Shown piece after piece: positions 31,445-44,219 of a stretch of 64,000 nucleotides of DNA. Below the pieces are notes generated by a model. That model was not told the DNA's origin, searched no databases, and was given only the letters and a program-made list of their open reading frames with translations. The DNA is from Linum tenue (taxonomy: Eukaryota; Streptophyta; Magnoliopsida; Malpighiales; Linaceae). Position numbers and translations under genes: made by a program. The DNA is taken from positions 19,752,492 through 19,816,491 of the forward strand of contig CAMGYJ010000002.1 of the NCBI GenBank assembly GCA_946122785.1. The letters run 5' to 3'. Within the stretch, counting starts at the first letter, position 1. The number at the start of each line of letters is the position of its first letter.

Positions 31445-31824
31445 TGATAGACGTTTTAATTATTTGGGTTTTATGTTCGGTTTGAATTATTTTGTGCGGG
31501 TTTATTTTGGTTATTGGGGAATAATTTGGGGTTTAATAAGCTGGGGTAGTTAGCAGGTAATTGTGTTTGGGTATTTAAACTATTGTTTACGAAGGAAATG
31601 GAAGAAAAGATTAAACCTAAAACTACTTGTTCTCTCTCTCCCTGGTCGCCGAGCCTCCCTCCCCTTCCTCTCTGCTGCCGATCGGCAGCCTCCTTTCCCC
31701 TTCCTTCTTCTTGCATCAATCCCCCTAAAGTCACCCTTCTTCCAATTCCCCAATCCCCGGATCAATCCCTAATTGATCCCAATTCCCCAATCCCTCTATA
31801 GAGCTCTAATCCCGGGCTCTATCA
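31445..31824 (+). repeat. Gag-only element 2, 3' LTR
   Basis: 380 bp starting TGATAGACG and ending CTCTATCA; collinear with the 5' LTR apart from small indels. Confidence 0.88.
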
Positions 31825-31829
31825 CTTCC

Positions 31830-32447
31830 TTGCTGTAAAAATGAACAAGAGTGGAGGAAAGAAAACCCAAGAAACGAGGAGAGGCACCTAACCTAGCTTA
31901 TGGAGACAAGCCGACAGTAGAACTCGACCAACAAACCCTTTCGATTCCCACTCCTAATGCCCTTCCAACTGCTACATTCCATTCCTTGGACTGCTTCTTT
32001 GTTTTACTTTTACCTTGTAATTCAAGCAAGGAAAGGAAGGAAGAAGGAACTCCATCTGCCACTTCCCCGCATCCACCAAACTTTGCTGGCTTCCCTCTTT
32101 CTTTGAGGTACGCCAAATCCATCCATCCATGGCTTTTCCTCATTGGACTTAGTGACTTGGCTGCCGAATCTGCTTTGCTACCCTCTCTCTCATACGTCAT
32201 TCAAAATCTAACACCAACACTGATCATCCTGTCATGGCCTATATATAGTGACCAACATGGCTGCTTCACAAGCCAAGCAATGCAAACATAACAACAGAAA
32301 TTCCTTACCTTACCTTCTTCCTTTTGTCTTCAATCAATCTTGCACCAGACCTATATCACTGATATCAGTTCTTCTTTCATGGATAGGCAACACAGCTTTG
32401 AACCCACCGCAACCATCATGCGCTCTTCTTCCATTGCCTTGCTGTAG
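31830..32447. other. Probable intron or upstream part of the next exon's gene
   Basis: Contains open frames on both strands (for example - strand 32200-31898) but none with a motif. A polypyrimidine stretch and TTGCTGTAG directly before 32448 look like a splice acceptor. Confidence 0.35.
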
Positions 32448-32780
32448 GAAAGGTTTCGGCAGCTAGAGAGGGCCAGGGAGACGAGGCATCAGCGCGAGTT
32501 CTTCCAGTTCCTCGCTGAAGCGGAGCAAGTGAAACCAGTCGCCACCACCATGCTTGTTTATGATCCACCAAACGACTTTTCTCACCTTGAGCTTCTCTTT
32601 CCCTCTAAGCAGCAGCCATTGACCCCATCCAAGAAACCAATATACGGACAATGTGACCTTGATCTTCAAGTCAGAGAGATCCCAGATTTGGCGAGTCTAC
32701 GCTCCTCGGATCTCCTAATGATGCAAACTCATTACAGCTACTTTGATGATTCAGATGTTGATACCTCTCTTCATCTCTGA
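32448..32780 (+). CDS. Last exon of an unrecognised + strand gene
   Basis: After the acceptor-like TTGCTGTAG the frame stays open for 110 codons and ends in TGA. The peptide begins ERFRQLERARE, has a charged helical start (RHQREFFQFLAEAEQ), then a Pro/Leu-rich middle (DPPNDFSHLELLFPSKQ) and ends SYFDDSDVDTSLHL. Composition is like a real plant protein and the exon ends 204 bases from the convergent CNNM gene. Upstream exons are not identified and may be displaced by gag-only element 2. I do not recognise the family. Confidence 0.4.
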   Translation, partial: ERFRQLERARETRHQREFFQFLAEAEQVKPVATTMLVYDPPNDFSHLELLFPSKQQPLTPSKKPIYGQCDLDLQVREIPDLASLRSSDLLMMQTHYSYFDDSDVDTSLHL

Positions 32781-32983
32781 AACTACTTTTTTGTTCTTTT
32801 TTTACAATAGAGTTCCTCAGCATTTGTCTTTCTTTCTTGCTGCTGGTGTTTCTAAAGTGTTTTTTTCTTTAATGACTTCTTTCACTGGGAATTGTAAAAA
32901 TCAACGCACAAAAAAGAAACCTCAACCTCAAGAAATACGAGAAACAAGGAGGGGGGGAAAAAGAGTGGATAGTAATCTAATTT

Positions 32984-35900
32984 CTAATGTCTACGGGGAT
33001 TCTCATCATCATCATCCTCTTCTTCTGCTTCTTCTTCTTCTTCATGCTCAGCAATTACATTGGAATCTGAAAGAGCATGCACAGGTCTATCTTGTAACGA
33101 ATCCTCCTCATAATCAGACTCTTCACCGCTGCTACTCCATTTCCTCTTCCTGAACTTGGGAATCATGCGAGCTACTTCTTTGGCCTCCACCGCCTCCTCG
33201 CTATTGTGTATCCTCTCAAAACGAACTGCACCGACCTTCCGCGCGTTTCCAGCTAATATCTAAATGAAAGGAACAGATACAACAACGTATAATTGCATTG
33301 GTCTGTAACTGAGCTCACCATGAAATGTAGCCTTCCTTGGCCTTTTTTATAAATGCTTTCATGCAGGAAATTCAACATATAATATCTGACACCACTTTGC
33401 AAATGACGAGTCCTTTTCTTGAAGAAACAAGATCAGTTTCGCATGCCATAAAAACATAGATGAAACAATAGATCCAAACTGTCCAGTTGTTCCAGAGAAA
33501 CGAGGCTTCGGATTAAAATGGATGCGTTCACTATTGAATCCTATGGTAGCTACGTAGGTTGTAAAAATAACCATTTATGATAAATGGTTCTCTATATGTT
33601 ATGTGATGGGATCCTATGAGCATTTCCTAAGATTGTTGATCTCACGATTTGTAAGCAAATGGTAAAGAATTTTAGCACTTTTTTTTATCTTAAGTGTGTT
33701 TGATTGACAACCATGCCCAAACCACAGTTAACATGGCGTCAAAAACTTAAACTTAATTGACGAAAGACTAACCAAAATATTGCCTTCTATACCGTCTACC
33801 AAAACTAAGATGCAAATGATATGTTTCAGAATATTATTTTACCATAAAAATTATAATCTTTAGTTTGTTCCATGCCACATTCTAAGCAAGGCTTTCATTC
33901 AAGACCGAGGTTCAAAAAGCAAAGCTTCCTTAGTCATACCTCAAGCTTGTATATTAGATGCTTTTCATTCAGTTCTCTTTCAGGCTTGTCCTCGTTATCC
34001 TCATCTTCTTCATTCGAATTGTCAAGAACCACTTTGATGCTTTCGCCAGTCCTTGGAATGTACCCAAATGCTTCGCATATAAAACCTGAGTCTGTCTCAT
34101 ACTGAAGACCCTATACCACAGGAAAAAAGGGTATTGGAGTAGGAATACAAATGTGGAACTTATAAGATGTTCTTCAGGAATCTGCAATCATTTCTAAAGC
34201 CATGTAAAAATTAAAGCCAAAAAGGTGGCAATTTAAAGGTTATTTGGTTGTTTCATTTTGTTTTTTCTTTTCCCCAAAAAATGCTACGTGGTTTAATTTC
34301 CTTGGAGGAAGATGTCAATGGAAGACAATAATGAGATGAATAAAAAAGCATGGGAACAGACTAGATGACATTAAGCTTCAAGGTTGTAATGTAATTAACA
34401 CACTTTCAAATAGTATCTTTTTTGCCTTTAACATGATTAACTTTTTCACAACTAGAAAGCATAATAATTGGATTACCACAACTAGAAATATGGATTGCTC
34501 AGCAACACAAATACTGAAAGCTGTCGGGAGGTCATAAGTCAACGCATCTATCTATAAGCAACGTTGATTTTATGTTCAAGAACCAAGTAAAAGAGCATAT
34601 TGTGTCAAAATACTGCTCATGTTACTAACAATATCATCTGTTTTCCTGCATAAATTATAAAGGTAATGCAATGTTCTGCTCACAAACCTTGTAAACGCCT
34701 TTGAATGAGATAATGTAAGCGTTTGTATATGCATGTAATATGCCTAATAAATGGTATGGGGAAAATGACCTAGCAACAGTTGAGGCAAACCAAATGTATA
34801 AGTTGCCTGGCTGACCATGGAAAGCTTCATAATATCATGGACAGCTCTAAGGTGCCATCGGCATACTTACTCTGTTTCCTTCAACTAAAATCAAACCATT
34901 CATGACATACATCTAGCATTTTAATGTTTAGATCTTCAGAGAGTTGATCAATGGATGTATTGGCATCAACATCGTACACTCCCTCTGCTCGCATTACTAT
35001 GTATCCAGTTTTCTTCTGTATCTCCTCCTGTGATAGGACATTGTCAGTAATCAACTCAAGTTATGATTCAAAACAAAAGGTTCCCAATTGTTCCACGACT
35101 GCTTATGTACCAACAATTGGACAAGATCGTGCACGAACGAGTAGATATAGGGCTATCAGAATGCACACGAATGTTACACATTTACCTTTGAATCATTTTC
35201 GTCAAATATTTCACCGACAATCTCTTCAACAACATCTTCGAGGGTTACCAACTATATTATTGCCATAATAACCAAGAAAAAAGATGAAGTCATATAAAAG
35301 AAGGCAATAAATAAACAAGTGTATATATTGTTCAGGTGATTGCTCTACTTGAAATGTGAAAATTGCATTTGAACTTTTCCAGGATTTTTTAGAGAATGCA
35401 TGATCCATGAGATATCTGCATCCCTTCAGATATTAACATACAGATCTCCATTTTCATCCAAGGACTTATCAACATATTAAACTAGACATCATTTAGTGGC
35501 ATCAAGACACCATTAATCACTACTAAGACATGCTATCGAGCAGAGTTAGCCGCCTGAAACAACTGATATCATGTTATGGCATCTATTAAGGAACAACTGA
35601 ATAAAAAATAATTAGTTTCTTCACAAAGAGGTCAAGCATTGCTCAATATTTTCCTTTCCAACCCTCAGTCAATTATTGTCTTACTGAAAAACAACTCTTG
35701 GATCTAATAGTTAAGTCTTGGTCAATTTTCTCTGTAACAACCTCCACCAAGTACACACACTTCCAGTCACTACCGGGTGTTTCGTCAATTAAAGATTGCT
35801 ATATCCCCATAACAAGTTGGAACCGATTCTCTTTAATCAATGTCTAACCACTATTAATGACCTAGCTCCAATCACGCAGCGTAAATCGACAGTCAAGTAG

Positions 35901-38900
35901 TTTTACTTGCCATCCATAATGAAATGGAGAATTGTATTCCTGCATATGCAATGAGGTCAATTTAGTACATACTCCAACAGTACCGCCATATTCATTAAGG
36001 ACAACAACCATGTGAACCTTCCTGATCCGGAATTCTCTGAGAAGATTCCAGACAGACATTGAATCTGCAAAAGAAATTACGCACTTCGTCAGCAAAAAAT
36101 TATGATGAACACAAACAAAGTAACAGCAGCAACCAACATTTTATATAAGAAATGAATGCAAGGATTGCATTCTCCCACATTACTTCCCACAATAACACAA
36201 ACAAGTAAAGCACTGAAACTAAGCCATCCGTCACTACTGAAACATAATATGGTCAACAGATTGAATTTCAATAATGAAGCTTTTCAATTGGACAGCTAGT
36301 TTCAGTAGGTAATGTGGTGGATAGTATATTTTGACAACAACAAACAAAATAAAAATGGACCAAGCAACAAAAACCCGTGAAACTGGTAATGTCCTTTGTA
36401 TTGATGTAGTAGACCTTGATTGATACTGTCACCTATGCTCAAATTCTCTAGCTCAGCATTCTCGCGAATCTAGAATATCTGAAGTTTCCGCCAGACAGTT
36501 GATGATAACAAAACAACTTAGGTCCATCAGGGAGTTCAGAATGGTCTGGTTCAGAAAAAATTGACAAATGAAAGAATTGGAAGAAACTAACCTCATATAC
36601 ATTAGAAAATAAAATTGAATAAGCAAAGCTGAACTACTCAATGCCATTGGGGCTTATGGTTATATCTGACTAATGCACTCATTCTAGAAGCAAATAAATT
36701 CTTGACTTTCCATTGGAACCAAAGATAAAAGACAAGCGCTAAACGGGATCATAATTTATATTTTCTACGATTAAGATTTAGACTTTCATTTAAAAAAAAA
36801 AACCACAATACATGAGTCAAACACTATTGCATGCAAGCTAGAAACATTCCTCTAGCTAGATGCAAAGGTAAAACTCAAAGCAAAGTCTAGCAGTCCTCAT
36901 AGTGGCAGCAACCTTAACATTAATCAAAGAAATGAACTCATTTCTATGAATAGAAGTGATAAGGGATCATAAGTTCAAACATAAGAAAAAATGCATCAAC
37001 CAAAAATATCAAAACTGAAATGGATCTAACGCATATATTAAGAAGTCATAATGAATCAAAAAGATCTAAAGAGATTATTATTTTCATCTATAAATTTTGG
37101 TCACGAAAACTCAAAGAAAGCAGAGCGGGCAGACTTAAATGGTAGCTACCTATGCTTGCTCCACACAAAGGAAATAATAACACATAAAGAATAGAAAGTG
37201 CAATATCTATTAACAAAGTTCGTGCAACTTGAATGGATGAAACACCAAGTTTACCCAGTACAAAATATGCAGGTTTGTGAGCCATGTCCCACACGATGGT
37301 GCTTTCTAGTAGTTCACCCTTCAAAATTAAACAGATGATCATTCTGCACACTATGAGATTTTTCCATGATCAATTAACAGATTACATCAACTTTGAAGAG
37401 GGAGCGAGAGGAAGCAGATACTGCCCAACCTTCTGTACATAATCCAGCAGATCCATTACATAGGCAATACCCACAATATTGTCCACACGCTGTTCAAAAA
37501 CAGGTACCCTAAAAATGTCGAGAGAAACCTGAGCTTAGTAAGTAAAACTTCACTCAGAAGCACAGACCGCCACACACATTTGCTTACCTAGAATATTGAT
37601 GTGTCACCCACAATTCATGAAAATCAATGAGTGTTGCACTTGCATCAATTGCAACAACATCAACAAGAGGTGTCATCACTTCTCTAACATGTGTATCCTT
37701 AATCTCCAGCACATTCTCAATCATATCCTGCAAAAAGTTTATTATCTTCATTTGAGAAAAAAAGCACCTTTACCCATTTCTCAAAGGTTTTCGCAGATAG
37801 GACCAATATCATTAGGTTAACGTTGTTTTCAGACAGGGTGGACAAATGCACATTGCACCAGGAATATTAACATACACATATCATCAATATGGTGCTCACT
37901 CATAGGTACATGCTCCATGCTGGCACACAGAAAAAGTATCAAGGGCTGCTCTTCCTCCTCTATTGCCCCACTTAGCTCTGCACCTCGCAACATCAGCTTT
38001 AGCTCATCCTCAGTCACGTACGGTTCGCTGAACGTTATCACAAATTGATTTTTAGGAATAGGTATGTAGGAAAACTGAAAATAAAACTGAAAAAGGAGAG
38101 GATAAGAGTGCATGAACATGAGTGCTATTCATCAGTTTACTATCCTACCAAAAATAATGGAGTGCAGAACTTAAGAAATTCGACTCACACAAGGGCAGTT
38201 ACTTCACAGTGGATAAAAACAAATGTTGGGACATAGCTGTTTCCAACTAGCTCTAAAAAATATTCTGACAGGCCCATGACATGATCTTCGTCAGTACAGA
38301 AATAGCTCCTTCATGAGAATGTCCAATTATCATTCCTCTAGGATTGAAATACCATTGAAGACAAACTGACCAAGAAGAACAAGAAAGTAGCTTTCGAAAC
38401 AGCAAATAAATCTCGCAACAGAGTCGCCTTGACCCTTGAGACAGTGACCAGTCCATCCAAAAGACAGATCAAGAAACTTGAAAATAAAGCGCATTGTATG
38501 GATCCATAAATATGCCCACTCGGGCCATGCTCATGTTTCGCCTAGAATTAATGGGCTTATTACAGACATCCAAACTTCACTGCCTCTCTTCCAGTGTGGA
38601 TAAGAGGTTGTGCCAGTCATCGTAAAATAATAATATGAAAAACAAACATATCCAAAACACATTGCAATGCATAAGAAATTACAAAAAGGAAAGCCACAAA
38701 AGTTACAAGAGGATGTCAAGAAGCAGGACAGAACTCACCTTATTCCTTTCAATCCAAGCATTTTCAGCATTCCCATTGACAAGTAAGTGACAACTCTCCC
38801 TAGAGGATAGAGAATCAGTGAAAGCCAAGCCACTGGCCTGACCTACATGCATTATAGACAACACTAACTTAGACACTTGAGCTAGCAATAGGAGGGCAGG

Positions 38901-40151
38901 AACAAGTTTCTGCAATCATCTATGCACTTACCACAAACCTAGCAACCTCTGTGGCATTATGAACGGCTATACTCTTAGGAGTAATCTCAGTGAGCAGCAA
39001 TATAGCAACCTATCATTTAAGCCAAATTAGATAGTTCATAAGAGATTAGTTAGTAGGAACAGAATGCAGAGAGGAAGGGGGAGAGAGCTTTACATACAGT
39101 CATCACTCCCGTGGCTGCACTGACACCAGCTTCACCAAATATTGCTGTGGCTGCCTCAGTGACCAGTGCAGTGGCCGCAATATTGACAACACTAAGAGCA
39201 CAAATAGAATCAACGGATAGAAAAAGAATTTTGAATACAAATAGAAACAATAATAAGGAAAGAGTACTACGTTGTGCCTATGAGAATAGTGGTCAGGAAA
39301 CGGGTGACATCTTTGCGAAGCAGTTTGAAGACACCACCATCATCGGTCTCTTTTTCTGCCAGTTCACGTACCTGACAAGTTCACAGAGATTTCCAACTTA
39401 AGGAACCATAATGGTAAAAGAAAATATTGAGCTGGAGTAATCAAGTCTCACAAGCTTAATAGACAAATTGATATTCACTAGTCAAATTCGACCATTTAAT
39501 GTACGAAACCAATGCATTTCTACAAAAGTAGATCATCCCAATTCTTGAGCTATATAAAACGTACCTTCCATGGCCACAGCGTGGTTATGGAAGTCTCAGC
39601 CATAGAGAAAAATGCAGATAAACCCAAAAGTGCAGCCAATATCAAACCCTGCTCTTTGAAAACAGTAAGGAGCATCTGCAGCCTAGGCCAAGAGTTCCTC
39701 AGCAACAGAATGCTTTGCCCACTAACTCCATAGCCCGGATTCGCCACTCCTTCCGCGGCAAACACACGTTTGTATCCAAACATCATTATCCCACAGACCA
39801 TTGCTCCCAAAATGACACCTCTTTTCAACAGCAGCATGATCGCTTCCAAGTTCACATCCGGGGCAACATTACCTTCGGCGACCCAGTCTCCCCTATCTTT
39901 CCCTATCAAGCTCGAACTAGCTATCACGCTATCAAACACGGGGTTCTCTGAACATTAAAATTACTCAGAGCAGTTACGCAACTGCACGGATTGACAAAAT
40001 TTGAGGAAAGCGGAGCCGGGTAGTGATAATTCTTGCGAGAGACCTTGCATGGTAGCGCTGAAATCCGATTGTAATGCAGCAAAGATGAAACCTTGGTCCC
40101 TTAAACGGACACGGGTCGGCCCAGAATTGAGGACTCGAATGCAATCTCCAT
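32984..40151 (-). CDS. Chloroplast CNNM/DUF21-CBS-CorC_HlyC protein, Mg transporter candidate (At3g13070/At1g55930 class)
   Basis: Exons on the - strand: about 40151-39954 (transit peptide, see below), 39953-39565, 39371-39271, 39191-39098, 39009-38932, 38842-38739, 38027-37946 (or to 37910), 37727-37588, 37508-37430, 37318-37255, 36064-35973, 35251-35186, 35027-34911, 34110-33940 and 33259-32984. Junctions are GT-AG and keep frame except after exon 7. Domain order: transit-like N-terminus; CNNM/DUF21 membrane domain (LGLSAFFSMAETSITTL to about LGLKG); CBS pair (HVREVMTPLVDVVAID, VPVFEQRVDNIVGI, MSVWNLLREFRI, NEYGGTVG); CorC_HlyC domain (GYIVMRAEGVYDVD, FICEAFGYIPRTGESI); acidic tail. In Arabidopsis these proteins (MGR8/MGR9) sit in the chloroplast envelope and move Mg2+. 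Oddities: MEIAFESSILGRPVSV meets TAA at 40101-40103, while the next frame looks like a transit peptide; two more TAA lie at 39955-39963; and exon 7 has no GT after its expected end. These could be sequence errors or real damage. Confidence 0.85.
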
Positions 40152-42643
40152 TGGCGAGCCTGACCTCGCCCCGCCTACCCGCCTTAAACCCAAACCCTCC
40201 TGAATCTTCAAACAGAGCAACAATGGAGTATTGAGGACAATGGAATTGGTTGAGTTAACGGCATAACAAGCAACTGCCGCCAAAGACAAATATGGTGGAA
40301 CTTATATGCTCTTAAAGAACCCGTCTTGATAGACTGTGAAATGGGAAAATGAAGAGTGGGAGCGGAAAAGGAGAGAGGGGTTGTTTCCTTTCTTTTAGAA
40401 AGAGGCAGCTGGGGCTTTGCGGAGGAAGACAAAAAGGGTCTTCGTGCAATGGGTTGGATGGCTGGCAGTTGCGGCCGAGGTGGCGGCGGAGCTGGTGGTT
40501 GCTCCCTCTCCTCCTCCCAGCGTATTTAATTCTGTTTATTTGAATTCTGTGGAATCCAATTCTCGTTCTTTCAGTCACTCAATTTCATCTCGGCTGGATG
40601 TTGAGGTTGGCTGGTAAGCTGCCGAGTTGGAAGCCAGGAAGGATAATGAAATGACTCCCAATTGCCCTTTTGGAGATTTTGATGCCTCTGTTGACTGTTC
40701 TGTTTTCTTCAAAAGAAAATACTACTGTTGGTCCTTGAACTTGGTACCGTTTCAAATGAGTACTTGAATTTTGGTTTCCCCGAAAGAAGTCCATGGAATT
40801 CGTCACTTTTCCAAACCGATCCTTGCCATCTAGCCATGTAGGCCCCAGTTAGCCAATTCAGCAAACTTCGGCCAATATAGTCAACCTTTCAATTTCAAGT
40901 CTCAAACGTTAACATGTGAATAGCAATGGTAGGTTCTTCCCAACAACATTACTATTCTTGCCATAGAGTCCGGCCAGTTGGCCGGAGGAGGTGAGGTATA
41001 AAATTTAGAATGATGGGGTGTATAATTTATTATTGTATAGTTTTTTTTTTGGAATGTGTGATAAAGATAGTGAATTTAGGAAGAAAGTGACATGGATGAT
41101 GTCACGAATCAAAAATTAACCTTATAAACCAAGTTCGAGTACCTGTTACTTTGTGAAACAGTATTATTTCTGGTAATATGATGAGGTGGAGTAAGTTTAT
41201 AAAACTCAAATAAAAAATCGCTTATTTCACCGGTCTTTGGGAAATGAGCATCTCATAATCGTTGCTAGCTTTAACTAGGCTCGTTGGCTGATTAATTTTC
41301 TTTATAAAACTTTCATCTTGTCGTCAAAGTTATTAATTTGACTGGAACAATCCATTCATCAACTCACGGAAAGGGTTAAAGGGTTAACCGAGGAGCCAAC
41401 TCGATTAGCCTAGTTTTACTAATTTGAAACATATATTATGCTACTATTTTATATCTTAGTGGCTAAAATATTATGTATTTTAAAGTTATTAAATGATTCA
41501 ACTTCGACCAACCCGATTAGTCCAATTTTTATCATTTTAAATGTATATTATGTAATTATTTGATATCATAATGATTAAATTATAGTGTATTTTATAGAAA
41601 ATTGATTAGTATTTGTTAGTAAAAAACTAAACAGAAAGATCCATTTGGTTATTTGATAACATTAAAACAATCCTAAACATTTTCAGTTTCCTTTCGAATT
41701 TCTATGGTTTTGTTCCCGAAGTAGTGATGTGCAAATGGCAAATTGCAGTCTTCTCTTTTCTTTCACTAATTTTATTTTCAAATAGAAAGTTTGAAAGTAA
41801 AGAATAGTTGGAGTTTCGCATGATCGTTGTCTCATTAGCTAGAATTATTATAAAATAGAATTCAAAATTTGGAAATTTCGAGTGCTGGCATAGCTATAAT
41901 AGATTGAATGTTGCTAGTCATAGGTGGATGGGGTAAACCAGTCCGCTCCAATCCGATGAAAACCGAGAATATTTTGATGAAAAATAGTAAAATACAATAT
42001 TAATAAAAATATTCCAAAATGCAACCCAACTACTACTTGCTAAAATTCAACCCTACTACTCCTATTAGTATCGCTGATACTATCTATTAAAATTCAAGTG
42101 AATACTATTCGAGTCTTTACCATAAAAAAAGAAGAGCAACAAACGTATAGGTACAATTCTCCAATGAAGGAGTCACTAGGGAAGCCTTGTAATTGCTGGC
42201 CTCTGTTGCCTTACTTGTTGCGAATCTGAAGGAAGAAGGGGAAGTTTTGGTTTAGGTTTCGTTCAAGACTTGATAATTAAAACAAAAATGATGTCTCAAA
42301 GAAAGTTTGAGAAGAGATTTGCGTAGTGGCTAGTGTTCATAATAGCTATAAATGATGGAGAGTGGTGGAGTTTCATAGGGGCAAACTCTGTTTCACTCTT
42401 GAAAGAGGAAATTCATGATATAACTTATAAGTTGTGGCCAATGGGTATGATGATCCGTGACTTTCTTCCAGACCTACAACTCATGTAACACCATATAGGT
42501 TTCATATCCACCACTTTGCCTTCAACAGAATTAATATTGTGTTATAAAACAATGGCAATTCAAATATTGATTTGTGTGGAATATATATTTGATCAGCAAG
42601 TAGAAAATGGTACTGGAAATGACCTCATTTTGCTAGTATAAAC
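40152..42643. other. Upstream region of the CNNM gene and intergenic DNA
   Basis: 40152-40380 is the likely 5' leader and promoter of the CNNM gene (- strand, CT-rich leader near 40340-40390). 40620-42640 is AT-rich with no frame or motif I can support and no clear repeat. Confidence 0.45.
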
Positions 42644-43100
42644 TCAAGCCTTGAAGCTCAGCATAGTAACTATGGGAATTTCAGCTGGTGTGTGCTTCTC
42701 CATCAAAATAGGTGGGTTACTTTCGGGATTCCTGAATTGGAAAAGAAATTAATGAACTTTAACAACTAAATTCCACTATTAAGTTTCTAACATCCAAATA
42801 AAACAGTGCAAGCATACCCGATGATAAAGGCAATGACTTCAGAGATATCAATATTGGAAAACCATTCAGTTGATGATGAAGAGGAGAAATAGTGTTCTCT
42901 TACAAACCAAGAAAACAAAAACACAGCACTCAATATGTCGTTTCTATAAAGAAAAAGGTTAATATAGATGTCATCAAACAACAAAGTGTACCCATCCATT
43001 CAATCACTTGTATGGAGGTGATGCCCAATATGAGAGAAGTTGTTCCAGTAACTTCTACAATGCTCCACAATTGCAGTAGAAGTCTTCCCCACAGAACCAT
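42644..43100 (-). CDS. Candidate small membrane protein, three exons, family not recognised
   Basis: Exons 43100-42992, 42896-42818 and 42731-42644 join in phase through GT-AG introns to give 91 residues. The start is MVLWGRLLLQLWSIVE, the first about 32 residues are strongly hydrophobic (SLILGITSIQVIEWM), a second hydrophobic stretch is SEVIAFIIG, and the end is PAEIPIVTMLSFKA. Upstream on the same strand is a CT-rich leader and another short open exon (MADTLRGFYSVRF near 43420-43380) with a GT donor whose phase does not fit simply. Clean phase over two introns argues for a real gene. It may be longer than shown. Confidence 0.4.
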
Positions 43101-44219
43101 GTTGACCTCATCTCCTCTACATACAGATAAAATTATCAGCAAGCAACAAATCTTATAGCAGAGAAAACTTTCATGTATGATATGAAATTATGTATTGGTG
43201 ACAGAAATGTGAAACACATTAAACGGAAAATGCCTAGGATATGAACCTCCAAACGCCCATTACATCCATACCAACCAAGGATTCAGTCGGATCAAAAAAT
43301 CTATACCGAGAATATCTATACCGACCAAGGAGGCTCAAAACCACTTCAATTAAAGAAAGAGTCTCAATTAGTACCTGGAATTGGGAGAAACGAACAGAAT
43401 AAAAACCCCTCAAGGTATCAGCCATCGAGAGAAAGCAGGTAAAACTCATCAAGCATCTACCATCTAATCAACAATCACCGCCACTCTCCTTCCTAAGCTT
43501 GCCTTCTCTCCTCCTTCCCGACCATCCAAAGCCTTCTTCCTCCCACCTATCTTCATCTATGCCTCCTTCTAGTCTCCCAAACCCCTCCAATTCCAATTTA
43601 TTTTCAAATCCAGACGATTGTCCATCAAAGCAACAATTTCCTCCCTCCCTCGGCCTTCATTGTGATTTCCTCTAGAGATTGATAGGAATGTGAAAGCTTA
43701 CCTATGGAGAGTGCAGATCGTCCTTTGGGTGCGTCGGGTGACTTAAAAAAACCTCATCGCTTGTAGCTGCCTTGCACAGGAGGAGGGTCGGGGCGACAGG
43801 GGAACTGGAAGATCGGTGCGAGATAATAGTTCTTGGTTGCTTCCGCGTAGCTAGAAACAATTTTCTATTCGCGGGACCTAATAATCACTTGGCCCGTTCA
43901 GTTCCGCAAGAGTGCGTACGATAAAAGATACTCTTTCCAAAAATACCCCTCCGTGAAACGCTCTGAAGGCAGGAATTTTGAAATGGGGCTCCCATTTTTC
44001 CCTTCGGCGTATTATATTATTTTATGGATTGACATTAGGATGATAAAATTGGACAATGAGATCGTCCTTAGTTAAGCGACATGTAAATTGGTTCATTTGG
44101 TATGGAGGACACAAACCGTTAAAATTCTAAATTATTTGGGTGAGTTTGTATTTAGTGTTTTCAAAATGGTGGTATATGAGTTAGATGATTAAAATATATA
44201 AATCCAAACGAAGCAACCC
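43101..44219. other. Possible upstream exon or leader of the small gene, then intergenic
   Basis: 43380-43430 has a candidate exon (- strand) and 43480-43700 is CT-rich on the + strand and GA-rich on the - strand, as in plant leaders. Nothing further is supported to 44219. Confidence 0.3.

Larger units (their letters stand above)
28791..31824 (+). mobile_element. Gag-only LTR retrotransposon 2 (TR-GAG type), non-autonomous
   Basis: Flanked by CTTCC on both sides (28786-28790, 31825-31829). LTRs are 28791-29186 (396 bp) and 31445-31824 (380 bp), and the first base of the 5' LTR is G instead of T. The primer site TGGTATCAGAGCC starts at 29189 (initiator tRNA-Met). A purine-rich GAAGGAAGCGGGAA precedes the 3' LTR. 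Only gag is present. Its LTR and gag differ from element 1, so two separate gag-only families sit side by side. Confidence 0.9.
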
